Positions 6,908-7,852 of a stretch of 7,852 bases of DNA are shown here, piece by piece. Under the pieces are notes generated by a model. The model saw nothing but the letters and a program-made list of their open reading frames with translations. It had not been told where the DNA came from and did not search any database. The stretch lies in the NCBI GenBank assembly GCA_028678445.1, contig JAJRDJ010000009.1, positions 1 through 7,852 of the forward strand, given 5' to 3'. Each line of letters starts with the position of its first letter. Positions within the stretch are counted from its first letter, which is position 1. The position numbers and the translations under genes were made by a program. Source of the stretch: Methylococcaceae bacterium. Lineage in GTDB: Bacteria > Pseudomonadota > Gammaproteobacteria > Methylococcales > Methylococcaceae.

Positions 6908-7384
6908 TTAACGATCCATGTTTTTGTTGAGGTTCTTCAGTATCCCGACTGCCCGCCAGAGTAACGGTATGGCGGGCTGCATGATCTGGCCGCGCCATAC
7001 TTGCTGCATCCCGAGCACCAGGAACAGGAAAAAAAACAGGGTTTGCAAGTCAATATGGCCACGGCTGCCCGCGCCAATCAGCCGGTTGAGCTGGGCAAGT
7101 TGATCGGCCAGGATCTCGCCCACGGATTTCAGGGGTGGGGGGTCATTTTCCAGCCGGAAGAGTTTGTGTTGCCGCGCGTAGCGGCTGACCGAGGCGAGAC
7201 TGCCTTCCGCCCGGAACGTGATCAAGGCGCTGCCGGCACGGTGGTTGACCTGGATGGAGGCAATATCCGGACACTTTTGCAACCCGCTTTCCAGTTGGGC
7301 GAAAAAAAGTCCGTTCCCGCGCTTGGCGGGAATCTTGATGCGGGTTCGCCCCGGTACGGCATGGGTAACATAGGCAGGGAGCAT
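6908..7384 (-). CDS. HMA_2-like domain protein with two membrane segments
   Basis: The 158-aa product starts with an HMA_2-type domain at about residues 4-75: THAVPGRTRIKIP at 7-19 and AGSALITFRAEG at 50-61 are the same two landmarks seen in the next gene and in the ATPase N-terminus. The domain has no CxxC; its only Cys is residue 38. A linker at 76-108 leads to two hydrophobic segments, about 112-129 (rich in Phe and Leu) and 134-150, so it should sit in the inner membrane as a hairpin with a cytoplasmic domain. The start follows the stop of the preceding gene by 8 nt, with AGAGGA at 7397-7402 about 12 nt upstream, inside that gene's end. This spacing implies co-translation with the DUF5132-like protein. 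Family membership is well supported; the cargo or partner is unknown, and the ATPase two genes downstream is the natural candidate. Confidence 0.9.
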   Translation of the reverse strand: MLPAYVTHAVPGRTRIKIPAKRGNGLFFAQLESGLQKCPDIASIQVNHRAGSALITFRAEGSLASVSRYARQHKLFRLENDPPPLKSVGEILADQLAQLNRLIGAGSRGHIDLQTLFFFLFLVLGMQQVWRGQIMQPAIPLLWRAVGILKNLNKNMDR

Positions 7385-7392
7385 GGCGATTC

Positions 7393-7698
7393 TCAGTCCT
7401 CTGCTTCGGCCTGTGCTTCCACCACGACCTCTTCGGCGGCGGCCGCGAACCCGGCATGCTCCGCGGCGAGTTCGGCTTTCACCTCGGCTATCAAATCTTC
7501 CAGCCCTTCACCGGCTTCGGCCATGGCCTCGCGGCCTTTTTCCAGGAACAGGAGTCCGGACTTGACGGCGACTCGCGCGAATGGCCGGCCCACGGACATG
7601 AGGGCGGGGATCGCGGCAACTCCGACCAGGGCGGCACCCAGGCCAATCGCAACGCCTTTCGCGGTGTCGTTCTTTAGCAGGTCTTCAATCGTTGGCAT
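7393..7698 (-). CDS. DUF5132-like small membrane protein with acidic tail
   Basis: This 101-aa protein is the first gene of the operon. Residues 13-36 form a Gly/Ala-rich hydrophobic helix (AKGVAIGLGAALVGVAAIPAL), followed by an amphipathic basic stretch (38-55) and a long Glu/Ala-rich helix to the C-terminus (56-101) that carries a strong negative charge and no Cys or His cluster apart from one His. The layout matches DUF5132 proteins, which are commonly encoded next to HMA_2 proteins and P-type ATPases. By analogy with small P-ATPase-associated membrane proteins such as mycobacterial PacL, the acidic tail might gather divalent cations near the pump or scaffold it; this is inference. GAGGA at 7706-7710 lies 7 nt before ATG 7698. 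A four-codon ORF (ATG AAA GAG GAA TAG) overlaps that site and is probably chance. Confidence 0.85.
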   Translation of the reverse strand: MPTIEDLLKNDTAKGVAIGLGAALVGVAAIPALMSVGRPFARVAVKSGLLFLEKGREAMAEAGEGLEDLIAEVKAELAAEHAGFAAAAEEVVVEAQAEAED

Positions 7699-7754
7699 CA
7701 GCTATTCCTCTTTCATAATGGGGGAAGGGAATCATCGGGATGTCCGGATGCTCT

Positions 7755-7852
7755 TCAGGCGAGCCTCGGTTCTTCTAGAGAGGTTTGACGGTAGACCGGC
7801 AGCGGGGAGAATGTCAATCGTTGCTGCTTGATCTGGTGGTAGGCATCCTGAA
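7755..7852 (-). CDS. Possible 3' end of an upstream gene (partial)
   Basis: Entering from the right edge, one minus-strand frame stays open for 31 codons and stops with TGA at 7755-7757. The translated tail contains AYHQIKQQRLTFSPLPVYRQ, and its third codon positions are GC-rich like the neighbouring genes, so it looks protein-like. A second frame is also open for about 39 codons here, so the evidence is weak. I do not recognise the protein. If it is real, the operon could be read through from this gene, and its own promoter would have to lie in 7699-7754 or within this tail. Confidence 0.3.
   Translation of the reverse strand, partial: QDAYHQIKQQRLTFSPLPVYRQTSLEEPRLA
7788..7817 (-). promoter_or_regulatory. 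Candidate sigma-70 promoter for the operon
   Basis: On the minus strand a perfect TTGACA (-35; 7812-7817) is followed after 18 nt by TACCGT (7788-7793), a poor -10 match. It points into the operon and lies about 90 nt before the first start codon. The good -35 is the only support, and the site would fall inside the possible partial gene at the edge. Confidence 0.25.

Noticed and set aside
928..7698. Heavy-metal (Cu/Zn/Cd) resistance operon, suggested by the HMA-type domains
   Set aside because: None of the three domains has CxxC, the ATPase lacks the CPC/CPx motif of P1B pumps and instead has PEGL and SERCA-like ligands, and the operon includes a CAX exchanger.
7702..7716. Four-codon leader ORF (ATG AAA GAG GAA TAG) overlapping the ribosome site of the first operon gene
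   Set aside because: Too short to separate from chance; no regulatory codons or alternative hairpins were seen.
7001..7831. 276-aa plus-strand open frame over the small operon genes
   Set aside because: It crosses two well-supported minus-strand genes and their junction, and its low-complexity Ser/Ala runs mirror the Ala/Glu codons of the opposite strand.

Overview
The window is a GC-rich, gene-dense piece of a bacterial chromosome or large replicon. The GC bias, Shine-Dalgarno starts and protein style suggest a proteobacterium, probably gamma- or betaproteobacterial, but no phylogenetic marker is present and the assignment is tentative. No rRNA, tRNA, CRISPR array or insertion sequence was seen.

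Most of the window (about 7700 down to 928) is one minus-strand gene train that looks like an operon. In transcription order it encodes: (1) a 101-aa small membrane protein with an acidic tail, DUF5132-like; (2) a 158-aa protein with a cysteine-free HMA_2-type domain and two membrane segments; (3) a 132-aa protein with a second HMA_2-type domain and one membrane segment; (4) a 1031-aa P2-type cation ATPase with a third HMA_2-type domain at its N-terminus and SERCA-like calcium-coordinating residues; (5) a divergent S-adenosylmethionine synthetase (MetK) homologue whose start codon overlaps the ATPase stop codon; (6) a CaCA-family Ca2+/H+ exchanger of the CAX type.

Primary and secondary calcium (or Mn2+) transporters in one transcript, with small membrane adaptor-like proteins, suggest a divalent-cation export or homeostasis module. 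The surprise is the MetK homologue. It keeps the HPD, TGRK, SGKDP and C-terminal signatures of the family, but several residues that contact methionine, adenosine or triphosphate in the E. coli enzyme appear changed. It may be a specialised paralogue rather than the housekeeping enzyme.

The left part holds one plus-strand gene (145-606) for a small acidic, Ala/Glu-rich protein with a single hydrophobic segment. It converges on the operon. The 321-bp region between them (607-927) contains a perfect 12-bp inverted repeat (645-656 / 672-683) and no convincing gene. The right edge (7699-7852) holds the operon's 5' region and possibly the last 31 codons of another minus-strand gene.
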